A stretch of DNA of 64,000 nucleotides from Streptomyces niger. GTDB lineage: Bacteria > Actinomycetota > Actinomycetes > Streptomycetales > Streptomycetaceae. The stretch's first letter is position 1. The number at the start of each line of letters is the position of its first letter. Position numbers and translations under genes: made by a program. The DNA lies in the NCBI RefSeq assembly GCF_000718305.1, contig NZ_JOFQ01000012.1, positions 186,001 to 250,000 on the forward strand, in the 5' to 3' direction. Below, one piece after another: positions 57,299-64,000 of this stretch. The notes under the pieces are model-generated. The model was not told the DNA's origin. It did not search any database and was given only the letters and a program-made list of their open reading frames with translations.

Positions 57299-57337
57299 TT
57301 GACTTCCCTCACGCCTCCTCCTAGCGTGCAAGCGTTG
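57299..57337 (+). promoter_or_regulatory. Sigma-70-type promoter of the alpha-glucoside operon with overlapping operator
   Basis: TTGACT (57299-57304) and TAGCGT (57322-57327) are 17 bp apart, a good housekeeping promoter. The CAAGCGTTG palindrome (57329-57337) overlaps the expected start of transcription, so repression by the LacI protein is straightforward. The leader to the lipoprotein start is about 170 nt; no riboswitch structure was recognised in it. Confidence 0.65.
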
Positions 57338-57506
57338 TTACGGAGTGACCGCCGCCTTCCCCCGCTCCTGCACCCCTCTTCCCCTCAATGGCCCTCTATC
57401 GGGCGTCTCTTGTTTCTGCTTGCCCGGGATGCGGAAGACAGCGCAGTCACACGGTCGGTGTACCGCACGGCATCCGGTGTGCGGTGCCCAGCTGCCAGGA
57501 GAGACA

Positions 57507-58811
57507 GTGAAGACCAGGACCACCAGAGCCGTCCGGAGCGCCTGTGCCGGGCTCCTCGGACTCACCGCCGTGACCGCCTGCGGCACCTCCGGCGGCGCGC
57601 CGCCCGCCGCGAAAGCCGGCACGTTCGAGGGCCGCGGCCCCATCACGTACGTCGCGGGCAAGGACACCACCGGCACCGTGCAAGCCGTGCTCGACCGGTG
57701 GAACAAGGCCCACCCCGACGAGAAGGTCACCTTCGTCCAACTGCCCACCGACCCCGACGCGCAGCGCCAGCAAATGATCCAGAACGCCGAGATCAAGTCC
57801 GACGCGTTCACGGTGCTCTCCCTCGACGCCGTCTGGACCACGGAGTTCGCCGCTCACCGCTGGGTCGACCGGCTGCCCGCCGACCGCTTTCCGCTCGGCA
57901 GGATGCTCGACCCGATCGTGGGGACGGCCACCTACCGGGGCGGCCTGTACGCGGTTCCGGCCACCTCCGACGGCGGCATGCTCTACTACCGCACCGATCT
58001 GTTGCGCCGCGCCGGCATCGCCGAACCACCGACCACCTGGGCGGAGATGAAGGCCGACTGCGCGAAGGTGAAGAAGCTGCCCGAGGCGCACGGGATGTCC
58101 TGCTACGCCGGCCAGTTCCAGAAGTACGAAGGCCTCACCGTCAACGTCGCCGAGGCCGTCAACTCCGCGGGCGGCACCGTCACCGACGCCCGCGGCCGCC
58201 CGCACCTGGACACCCCGCAGGCCAAGGCCGGGCTGGACTTCCTCGTCGACGCCGTCCGGGACGGCACGGTCCCGAAGGAGGCCATCACCTACCAGGAGGA
58301 GGACGCCCGGCAGGCCTTCCAGGCCGGGAAGCTGATCTTCGAGCGCCAGTGGCCCTACATGTACCCGCTGGCCGCGAAGAAGGACGGCTCCAGCAAGGTC
58401 GCCGGGAAGTTCGGCGTGGCCCCGCTGCCCGGCCTGCACGGGCCCGGCGCCTCCAGCCTCGGCGGCCACAACCTCGCCCTCACCGCCTCCGCCAAGAACA
58501 AGGCCACCGCGCTGGACTTCATCGAGTTCTTCACCAACGAGGAGAACCAGCGCTTCTCCCTCAAGTACGCGCCCGCCGCGCCCACGTACGCGTCGCTCTA
58601 CCAGGACCCCGCCCTGGTGAAGACGTATCCCTACCTCCCCACGCTCAAGCGGTCGATCCTGCACGCCGTGCCGCGCCCGCGCGTCTTCCGGTACGGCGAC
58701 CTGACCGCGGCCGTGCAGCGCGCGGCGTACGCCGCGCTGACCGGCGAGAAGAGCAGCGTCCAGGCGCTCAAGGACCTCCAGCGGGCGCTGCGGCACCCCA
58801 TGGCCGAGTAA
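57507..58811 (+). CDS. Extracellular sugar-binding lipoprotein of an alpha-glucoside ABC importer (AglE-like)
   Basis: A 434-aa family-1 solute-binding protein. The lipoprotein signal is KTRTTRAVRSACAGLLGLTAVTACG with lipobox V-T-A-C. The mature fold includes VAGKDTTGTVQAVLDRWNKAHPDEKVTFVQLP, FTVLSLDAVWTTEFAAHRWVDRL and YAVPATSDGGMLYYRTDLLRRAG, typical of maltose/trehalose binders. GTG 57507 was chosen for AGGAG 5 nt upstream and the start of the signal peptide; in-frame upstream starts add a non-signal stretch. First gene of the operon with two permeases, glucosidase and aldo/keto reductase. Confidence 0.92.
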   Translation: MKTRTTRAVRSACAGLLGLTAVTACGTSGGAPPAAKAGTFEGRGPITYVAGKDTTGTVQAVLDRWNKAHPDEKVTFVQLPTDPDAQRQQMIQNAEIKSDAFTVLSLDAVWTTEFAAHRWVDRLPADRFPLGRMLDPIVGTATYRGGLYAVPATSDGGMLYYRTDLLRRAGIAEPPTTWAEMKADCAKVKKLPEAHGMSCYAGQFQKYEGLTVNVAEAVNSAGGTVTDARGRPHLDTPQAKAGLDFLVDAVRDGTVPKEAITYQEEDARQAFQAGKLIFERQWPYMYPLAAKKDGSSKVAGKFGVAPLPGLHGPGASSLGGHNLALTASAKNKATALDFIEFFTNEENQRFSLKYAPAAPTYASLYQDPALVKTYPYLPTLKRSILHAVPRPRVFRYGDLTAAVQRAAYAALTGEKSSVQALKDLQRALRHPMAE

Positions 58812-58825
58812 GGAGCCACGCCCCG

Positions 58826-59857
58826 ATGGCCGAGACACAGACGCCCGCCCGGCCCGCACCGCCGGCCGCGCGCAGCGAACGACCCACCGCGCCCGCCCGG
58901 CGCCGCCGCCCGCCCCGGGCCACCGCGGGCACCGCCCGGCTCGCCGCCCTCCTGGTGTCGCCCACCCTGCTCGTCCTCGGCGTCGTCGTGCTCTACCCGA
59001 CGATCGTCGCCCTGCAGCAGTCGCTGTACGGCACCCGGCGCCTGGACCCGAAGACCGGATTCGTCGAGGACAGCGAGCCGTTCGTCGGGCTCCAGAACTT
59101 CGCCGCGATCTTCGACGAGGCCGGCAGCCGCTTCTGGAACGCCTTCTGGAACACCACGTTCCTCACCGTCACCACGGTCCTTCTGGAGACCCTCATCGGG
59201 GTGGCCATGGCGCTGATCATGCACCGTGCCTTCCGCGGCCGCGCCCTGGTCCGCGCGAGCATCCTCATCCCGTGGGCCATCCCCACCGCCGTCACGGGCC
59301 TGCTCTGGCGCTGGATCTTCCACAGCGACGGCATCGCCAACGCCCTGATCGGCCACCAAGTGCTCTGGACCACCGAGGGGTTCCACGCCAAGGTCGCCGT
59401 CATCGTCGCCGACGTGTGGAAGACCGCGCCCTTCGTCGGCCTGCTCGTCCTGGCCGGCCTTCAGGTCATCCCTGACGAGGTGTACGAAGCGGCGCGCATC
59501 GACGGAGCCGGGGTGCTGCGCCGGTTCCGGCACATCACCCTGCCGCTGGTGAAGCCGGCGCTGCTGGTGGCCGTGTTGTTCCGTACGCTGGACGCACTCA
59601 GGATGTTCGACCTGCCGTACATCCTGATCGGCGCGCAGAAGACCTCGGTGGAGACGCTGTCGATGCTCGCCCAGGACCAGGCCGCCAACGTGCGGTTCGG
59701 CCCGGCCTCCGCCTATGCGGTGCTCCTCTTCGTCTACGTGTTCCTCATCGCGCTGGCCTTCGTACGGCTGCTCGGCGCGGACATCGTGGGGGACGACGGC
59801 AAGTCCGCGCGGCGCCGCCGGCGGCTGCCGCGCCGTCCTCAGGGGGTTGCGGCGTGA
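58826..59857 (+). CDS. Sugar ABC transporter permease (AglF/MalF type)
   Basis: A 343-aa inner-membrane permease with about six TM helices after a 40-residue Arg/Pro-rich N-terminus. The coupling-loop EAA motif is EAARIDGAGVLRRFRHITLPLVKPA near residue 225. Other typical segments are LVSPTLLVLGVVVLYPTIVALQQSLYG and PWAIPTAVTGLLWRWIF. A GGAG precedes ATG 58826, though at a long spacing of about 11 nt. The stop overlaps the second permease start (GTGA). No ATP-binding subunit is encoded in the operon. Confidence 0.93.
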   Translation: MAETQTPARPAPPAARSERPTAPARRRRPPRATAGTARLAALLVSPTLLVLGVVVLYPTIVALQQSLYGTRRLDPKTGFVEDSEPFVGLQNFAAIFDEAGSRFWNAFWNTTFLTVTTVLLETLIGVAMALIMHRAFRGRALVRASILIPWAIPTAVTGLLWRWIFHSDGIANALIGHQVLWTTEGFHAKVAVIVADVWKTAPFVGLLVLAGLQVIPDEVYEAARIDGAGVLRRFRHITLPLVKPALLVAVLFRTLDALRMFDLPYILIGAQKTSVETLSMLAQDQAANVRFGPASAYAVLLFVYVFLIALAFVRLLGADIVGDDGKSARRRRRLPRRPQGVAA

Positions 59858-60687
59858 CACTCCCGGCAAGCCTCCGCAAGTGCCTGTTGTTCCTCGGTGT
59901 CGCCGCGGTCGTGGCCTACTGCCTCGCGCCGTTCGGCTGGATGCTGGTCTCCAGCCTGCGCCGCACCTCCGACATCTTCGACAACTCCCCGCTGCCGTCC
60001 CCGCCCTCCCTGGAGAACTACCGCGCGGTCTTCGACCCCTCCCAGGCCTTCACCCGCGCTCTCCTCAACAGCCTGGTCGTGGCGGGCGTGACCACCTGCC
60101 TCGCGCTGCTCCTCGCCACGTTCACCGCGTACGCCATGGCCCGGCTGGAGTTCCGCCTCAAGCGGCTGGTGCTCACCCTGATCATCGCGACCTCGATGTT
60201 CCCGGTGGTCTCGATCGCCGTGCCGCTGCTGAAGCTCTTCGTGGGCCTGGGCTGGATCAACACCTACCAGGCCATGATCGTGCCCAGCATGTCCTTCACC
60301 CTGCCGCTGGCGGTCTGGAACCTCACCGCCTTCTTCCGGCAGCTCCCCGACGATCTGGAACAGGCCGCCATGGTCGACGGCTGCACCCGCGGCCAGGCCT
60401 TCCGCAGGGTCATCGTGCCGCTCGCCGCGCCCGGCCTGTTCACCACCGCGATCATCACCTTCATCGCGGCGTGGAACGAGTTCCTCATCGCCCTGTCCAT
60501 GACCAACAAGCCGGAGATGCAGACCGCGCCCGTCGCGATCTCCAAGTTCTCCGGCGCCACCCGGTTCGAGACGCCGTTCGGCAGCCAGATGGCGGCCGGG
60601 GTGCTCGTGACCGTACCGCTCGTCATCGTGGTGCTGCTCTTCCAGCGCCGGATCGTCGCCGGCCTCACCGCCGGTGCCGCGAAGTGA
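59854..60687 (+). CDS. Sugar ABC transporter permease (AglG/MalG type)
   Basis: A 277-aa second permease with six TM helices. The EAA motif EQAAMVDGCTRGQAFRRVIVPLAAPG lies near residue 170, and the motif WNEFLIALSMTN near 208 is typical of MalG-like proteins. The GTG start at 59854 overlaps the first permease stop by 4 nt. Together with the binding protein and first permease it forms the importer. In Streptomyces the shared ATPase MsiK energises many such importers (established knowledge); it is not encoded here. Confidence 0.93.
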   Translation: MTLPASLRKCLLFLGVAAVVAYCLAPFGWMLVSSLRRTSDIFDNSPLPSPPSLENYRAVFDPSQAFTRALLNSLVVAGVTTCLALLLATFTAYAMARLEFRLKRLVLTLIIATSMFPVVSIAVPLLKLFVGLGWINTYQAMIVPSMSFTLPLAVWNLTAFFRQLPDDLEQAAMVDGCTRGQAFRRVIVPLAAPGLFTTAIITFIAAWNEFLIALSMTNKPEMQTAPVAISKFSGATRFETPFGSQMAAGVLVTVPLVIVVLLFQRRIVAGLTAGAAK

Positions 60688-60749
60688 CCCAGACTGCCCG
60701 TACCTCGTCCGTACCTCGTCCGTGCCTCGCCGTACAAGGAGTACGTCCC

Positions 60750-62390
60750 ATGACCCGCACCGCACCCTGGTGGCGCGACGCCGTCATCTACCAGGTCTAC
60801 ATCCGCAGCTTCGCCGACGGGAACGGCGACGGCATCGGCGACATCGCCGGCATCCGCTCCCGCCTGCCCTACCTGAAGTCGCTCGGCGTGGACGCGATCT
60901 GGATCAACCCCTGGTACAAGTCCCCGCAGGCCGACCACGGTTACGACGTGGCCGACTTCCGGGCGATCGACCCGCGGTTCGGCACCGTCGAGGAGGCCGA
61001 GGCGCTCATCGAGGAGGCGCACGCCGCAGGCCTCCGCGTCATCCCGGACATCGTGCCGAACCACACCTCCGACCAGCACGCATGGTTCCGCGCCGCGCTG
61101 GCCGCCGGGCCCGGCAGCCCCGAGCGCGACCGGTACGTCTTCCGCGACGGCCGCGGCCCCGACGGCGCCGAGCCGCCCAACGACTGGCGGTCCTGCTTCG
61201 GCGGCCGCGCCTGGACCCGGGTGCCCGACGGGCAGTGGTACCTCCACCTCTTCGCGCCCGAACAGCCCGACCTCAACTGGGACCACCCCGACGTCCTGGC
61301 CGAGTTCGAGGACATCCTGCGGTTCTGGTTCCGGCGCGGCGTCGACGGCTTCCGCATCGACGTCGCCCACGGCCTGGTCAAACACCCCGAGCTGCCCGAC
61401 CTGCCGGACCTCCCGGCACCGGCCGACCGCGTCCCCGGCGAACACCTGGACCACCCGCACTGGGACCGCGACGAGGTGCACCAGATCTACCGCGCCTGGC
61501 GCCGGGTCGCCGACGAGTTCCCCGGCGACCGCGCCTTCGTCGCCGAGGCCTGGGCCGACACCCCCGAACGACTCGCCGCCTACGTACGCAGCGACGGCCT
61601 GCACACCGCCTTCAACTTCGACTTCCTCATGGCGAGCTGGGACCCGAAGGAGCTGCGCGCGGTCATCGACCACTCCCTCGCCATGCTCGGCGCGGTCGGC
61701 GCCCCCGCCACCTGGGTCCTCTCCAACCACGACGTGGTGCGCCACCCCAGCCGCTACGGCCGCGAGGTCGTCAAGAAGTGGGTCGCCAACGAGACGTACC
61801 GGCCCGAAGGCCCGCTCGACCTCGCGCTCGGCACCCGCCGCGCCCGCGCCGCAGCGCTCCTGATGCTCGCGCTGCCCGGCGGCGCCTACGTCTACCAGGG
61901 CGAGGAACTGGGCCTGCCCGAGGTCGAGGACCTGCCCGAGGACGTGCTCCAGGACCCCACCTGGGAGCGGTCCGACCACACCGACCGCGGCCGGGACGGC
62001 TGCCGGGTGCCGATCCCGTGGTCCGGCGACCGGGCCCCGTACGGCTTCAGCCCGGACGGCGCGACCGGCGAGCCCTGGCTGCCCCAGCCGCCGCTGTGGC
62101 GGGAGCTGAGCGTCGCCGCGCAAGAAGACGACGCGGACTCCATGCTGACGCTGTACCGCCGCGCCCTGCGCATCCGCCGCGAGCACCCCGCCCTGGGCGA
62201 CGGCTCGATGGCCTGGCAGGATGCCCCCGCCGGCGTCCTCGCCTTCCACCGCGAGCCCGGCTTCCTGTGCCTCGTCAACCTCTCGGCCGAGCCGTATCCT
62301 CTCCCGGAGCACGCGGAGGTACTGCTGGCCAGCGGCCCGCTCGCGGACGGCCGGCTGGCCCCGGACCACGCGGTGTGGCTCGCCCTGTGA
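60750..62390 (+). CDS. Alpha-glucosidase, GH13 family
   Basis: A 546-aa cytoplasmic GH13 enzyme. Catalytic residues in conserved regions: nucleophile Asp204 in GVDGFRIDVAH, acid/base Glu266 in FVAEAWAD and Asp328 in LSNHDVVRH. The start APWWRDAVIYQVYIRSFADGNGDGIGD is the standard beginning of oligo-1,6-/alpha-1,4-glucosidases. It hydrolyses imported maltose-like or isomaltose-like sugars to glucose; linkage specificity is unresolved. AAGGAG lies 8 nt upstream of ATG 60750. Confidence 0.93.
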   Translation: MTRTAPWWRDAVIYQVYIRSFADGNGDGIGDIAGIRSRLPYLKSLGVDAIWINPWYKSPQADHGYDVADFRAIDPRFGTVEEAEALIEEAHAAGLRVIPDIVPNHTSDQHAWFRAALAAGPGSPERDRYVFRDGRGPDGAEPPNDWRSCFGGRAWTRVPDGQWYLHLFAPEQPDLNWDHPDVLAEFEDILRFWFRRGVDGFRIDVAHGLVKHPELPDLPDLPAPADRVPGEHLDHPHWDRDEVHQIYRAWRRVADEFPGDRAFVAEAWADTPERLAAYVRSDGLHTAFNFDFLMASWDPKELRAVIDHSLAMLGAVGAPATWVLSNHDVVRHPSRYGREVVKKWVANETYRPEGPLDLALGTRRARAAALLMLALPGGAYVYQGEELGLPEVEDLPEDVLQDPTWERSDHTDRGRDGCRVPIPWSGDRAPYGFSPDGATGEPWLPQPPLWRELSVAAQEDDADSMLTLYRRALRIRREHPALGDGSMAWQDAPAGVLAFHREPGFLCLVNLSAEPYPLPEHAEVLLASGPLADGRLAPDHAVWLAL

Positions 62391-62410
62391 CCACCGAAGG
62401 AGCACCTGAC

Positions 62411-63445
62411 ATGGAGTACCGCACCCTCGGCACCGGAGGATGCGCCGTCTCGGCCCTCGCGCTGGGCACGATGACCTTCGGCCACGAGACCGACGAGGCG
62501 GGCGCGCACGCCCAGTTGGACCGGTTCGTCGAGGCCGGCGGCACCCTCGTGGACACCGCCGACGTCTACACCGCCGGCGCCTCCGAGGAGATCATCGGCC
62601 GCTGGCTCGCCGCCCGCCCCGCCGACGTCACCGACCGCATCGTCCTCGCCTCCAAGGGCCGCTTCCCCATGGCCGAGGACCCGAACGGCGCCGGGCTCTC
62701 CCGCCGCCACCTGCACCGGGCGCTGGACGCGTCGCTGCGCCGCCTCGGCATCGAGACGATCGACCTGTACCAGGTGCACGCCTGGGACCCGCTGACGCCC
62801 GTCGAGGAGACCCTGCGCTTCCTGGACGACGCGGTGCGCCAGGGCAAGGTCCACTACATCGGGCTGTCCAACTTCACCGGCTGGCAGCTCCAGAAGACCG
62901 TGGACGTCGCCGACTTCCGCGGCCTGGCCCGCCCCGTCACCCTCCAGCCGCAGTACAGCCTGGTCTCCCGCGAGATCGAATGGGAGATCGTGCCGGCCTG
63001 CGTCTCCGAAGGGCTCGGCCTGCTCCCGTGGAGCCCGCTGGGCGGCGGCTGGCTGACCGGTAAGTACCGGCGGGACGCCCGGCCTTCCGGCGCGACCCGG
63101 CTCGGCGAGAACCCCGAGCGCGGCGTCGAGGCGTACGACCGGCGCGGCGCCGTCGAGCGCACCTGGGACGTCGTCGACGAGGTGCGCGCGGTGGCCGAGG
63201 AGCGCGGCGTCTCCATGGCGCAGGTCGCGCTCGCGTGGGTGCGCGACCGGCCGGCCGTGTCCTCGGTGATCCTCGGCGCCCGCACCGTGGCACAGCTGGA
63301 CGACAACCTCGCCTCGGCCGGCCTCCGGCTGTCGGAGGAGGAACGCGCCCGGCTGGACAAGGCCAGCGACCCCGGTGCCGCCGACTACCCGTACGGCGGC
63401 CCGGGCCAGGAGCAGCGCAGCCGGAACGTGGCCGGCGGGCGCTGA
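62411..63445 (+). CDS. Aldo/keto reductase family oxidoreductase
   Basis: A 344-aa TIM-barrel NADPH oxidoreductase. The catalytic tetrad is visible: Asp48 and Tyr53 in DTADVYTAG, Lys82 in ASKGRF and His123 in YQVHAWD. The cofactor segments SNFTGWQLQK and VILGARTVAQLDDNLASAGLRLS are present. It probably reduces or interconverts a sugar-derived carbonyl, perhaps a keto- or inositol-type product of the imported glucoside (inference from its place as last gene of the operon, 20 nt after the glucosidase). GAAGGAG lies 8 nt upstream of ATG 62411. Confidence 0.9.
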   Translation: MEYRTLGTGGCAVSALALGTMTFGHETDEAGAHAQLDRFVEAGGTLVDTADVYTAGASEEIIGRWLAARPADVTDRIVLASKGRFPMAEDPNGAGLSRRHLHRALDASLRRLGIETIDLYQVHAWDPLTPVEETLRFLDDAVRQGKVHYIGLSNFTGWQLQKTVDVADFRGLARPVTLQPQYSLVSREIEWEIVPACVSEGLGLLPWSPLGGGWLTGKYRRDARPSGATRLGENPERGVEAYDRRGAVERTWDVVDEVRAVAEERGVSMAQVALAWVRDRPAVSSVILGARTVAQLDDNLASAGLRLSEEERARLDKASDPGAADYPYGGPGQEQRSRNVAGGR

Positions 63446-63459
63446 GGGACGGGCACGGC

Positions 63460-63501
63460 GCGGCGGCCGGCGGGCCCGGGAAGGGACCCGCCGGCCGCCG
63501 C
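63460..63501. terminator. Strong bidirectional terminator hairpin
   Basis: A perfect 15-bp all-GC stem (63460-63474 with 63487-63501) and a 12-nt loop between the converging aldo/keto reductase and right-edge genes. Confidence 0.85.
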
Positions 63502-63508
63502 GGTGGTG

Positions 63509-64000
63509 TCAGCGCCCGGACCAGCGGACGTCGACGTCCGCCGCCCGGACGTAGCCGACCCGGTGGCCGACCTGGATCTCGTAGTACACGTCCTTGCCGC
63601 GCACGACGGCGTGCTTGCTCGTGTCGAACGTGGGCGCGTAGAAGTACTCGCCGTGCGTCCGGCCGCCGATCACGTACCGCTGGCCGGCCTTGAGGGCGTA
63701 CGGCAGCGGCGAGACCGCCTGGACCGGGACGTCCGCCGGGTACGCCGCCTTCTCCGGGTACGCCCGGCCGTAGACCGGGATCTCGGTCCGGCCCTCCTTG
63801 GGCGTGGCCACCCAGCCCTTGGCGTTGACCGCCGTCGGCTCCGACCCGGGGTTCTCGAACCACGCCTTCTGGCCGAGGTACCAGATCGCCGTCCAGTCGC
63901 CCTTGCGGTCCGCGACCGCGAACTGCTGGCCGGTGCTGGCACGCGCGCCGGTGTCGTTCACGCCGATGGTGGAGTCGGCGCCGTTCGGATGCAGCCCCTC
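63509..64000 (-). CDS. C-terminal part of a probably secreted protein (amidase- or SH3-like), 5' end outside window
   Basis: The frame enters from the right edge and ends at 63509. The 163 visible residues hold TGARASTGQQFAVADRKGDWTAIWYLGQKAWFENPG and GWVATPKEGRTEIPVYGRAYPEKAAYPADVP, followed by KAGQRYVIGGRTHGEYFYAPTFDTSKHAVVRGKDVYYEIQVGHRVGYVRAADVDV. The Trp/Tyr/Gly-rich beta pattern resembles the wall-associated SH3-like tail of Streptomyces N-acetylmuramoyl-L-alanine amidases. The catalytic portion is not visible, so the activity is uncertain. A GTG at 63961 lies in frame but is most likely internal. Confidence 0.6.
   Translation of the reverse strand, partial: EGLHPNGADSTIGVNDTGARASTGQQFAVADRKGDWTAIWYLGQKAWFENPGSEPTAVNAKGWVATPKEGRTEIPVYGRAYPEKAAYPADVPVQAVSPLPYALKAGQRYVIGGRTHGEYFYAPTFDTSKHAVVRGKDVYYEIQVGHRVGYVRAADVDVRWSGR

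Noticed and set aside
57345..57506. N-terminal extension of the sugar-binding lipoprotein
   Set aside because: In-frame GTG at 57345 would place 54 residues before a perfect lipoprotein signal; the GTG at 57507 has its own ribosome site.

Overview
The window is very GC-rich, with strongly GC-biased third codon positions, GTG starts and many 4-nt start/stop overlaps. Family content points to a Streptomyces or close relative: an actinobacterial group 1h hydrogenase, a SAV_915-type protein, DUF397, an AfsR-like regulator, a LAL regulator, a bacterial terpene synthase and an agl-type sugar operon. No rRNA, tRNA, CRISPR array, insertion sequence or phage gene was found. Long open frames antisense to most genes are GC-bias artefacts and are omitted.

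Region 1 (1-7.1 kb, minus strand) is one tightly overlapped operon. In transcription order it carries a PAS-SpoIIE phosphatase, a SIS protein, a HypC-like protein, a second SIS protein, hhyS, hhyL and a NifU-like protein that runs off the left edge. It encodes a high-affinity H2-oxidising [NiFe] hydrogenase. Region 2 (7.5-12.3 kb) has an alpha/beta hydrolase divergent from a TetR regulator with clear operators, an ion-channel-like protein and an AfsR-like STAND regulator. Region 3 (12.5-19.9 kb, plus strand) is a run of OsmC, a large flavoprotein, a histidine-phosphatase/transporter fusion, an MFS permease and a sodium:solute symporter. The fusion protein is the least conventional item in the window.

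Region 4 (20-30.4 kb) contains a TetR/peroxiredoxin pair sharing a 20-bp operator, a ribbon-helix-helix (RHH) regulator plus P450 with iterated 11-bp-spaced operator boxes, a SAV_915/lysA operon facing a membrane protein across phased repeats, and several small proteins. It also holds a deletion scar joining a MocR-type aminotransferase tail to a decapitated EamA transporter, and a calcium/proton antiporter.

Region 5 (30.6-49.9 kb) is dominated by acyl-CoA or steroid-type catabolism: acyl-CoA dehydrogenase, DUF2236 oxygenase, CrtI-like oxidoreductase, nitronate monooxygenase, three acyl-CoA ligases, enoyl-CoA hydratase, a DUF35 protein and two thiolase-fold lipid-transfer proteins. A Ser/Thr kinase with nine TPRs, a double VOC protein, a hydrolase and a secreted chorismate mutase are interspersed. 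A KstR-like palindrome and a second palindrome present twice suggest shared regulation.

Region 6 (50-55.9 kb) has DUF397, leucine-rich-repeat and terpene synthase genes, and a LAL regulator interrupted by an in-frame amber codon. Region 7 (56-63.5 kb) is a LacI-controlled alpha-glucoside operon: lipoprotein, two permeases, GH13 glucosidase and aldo/keto reductase. No ABC ATPase is present, so the importer presumably borrows a shared one such as MsiK. A partial, probably secreted protein enters from the right edge.
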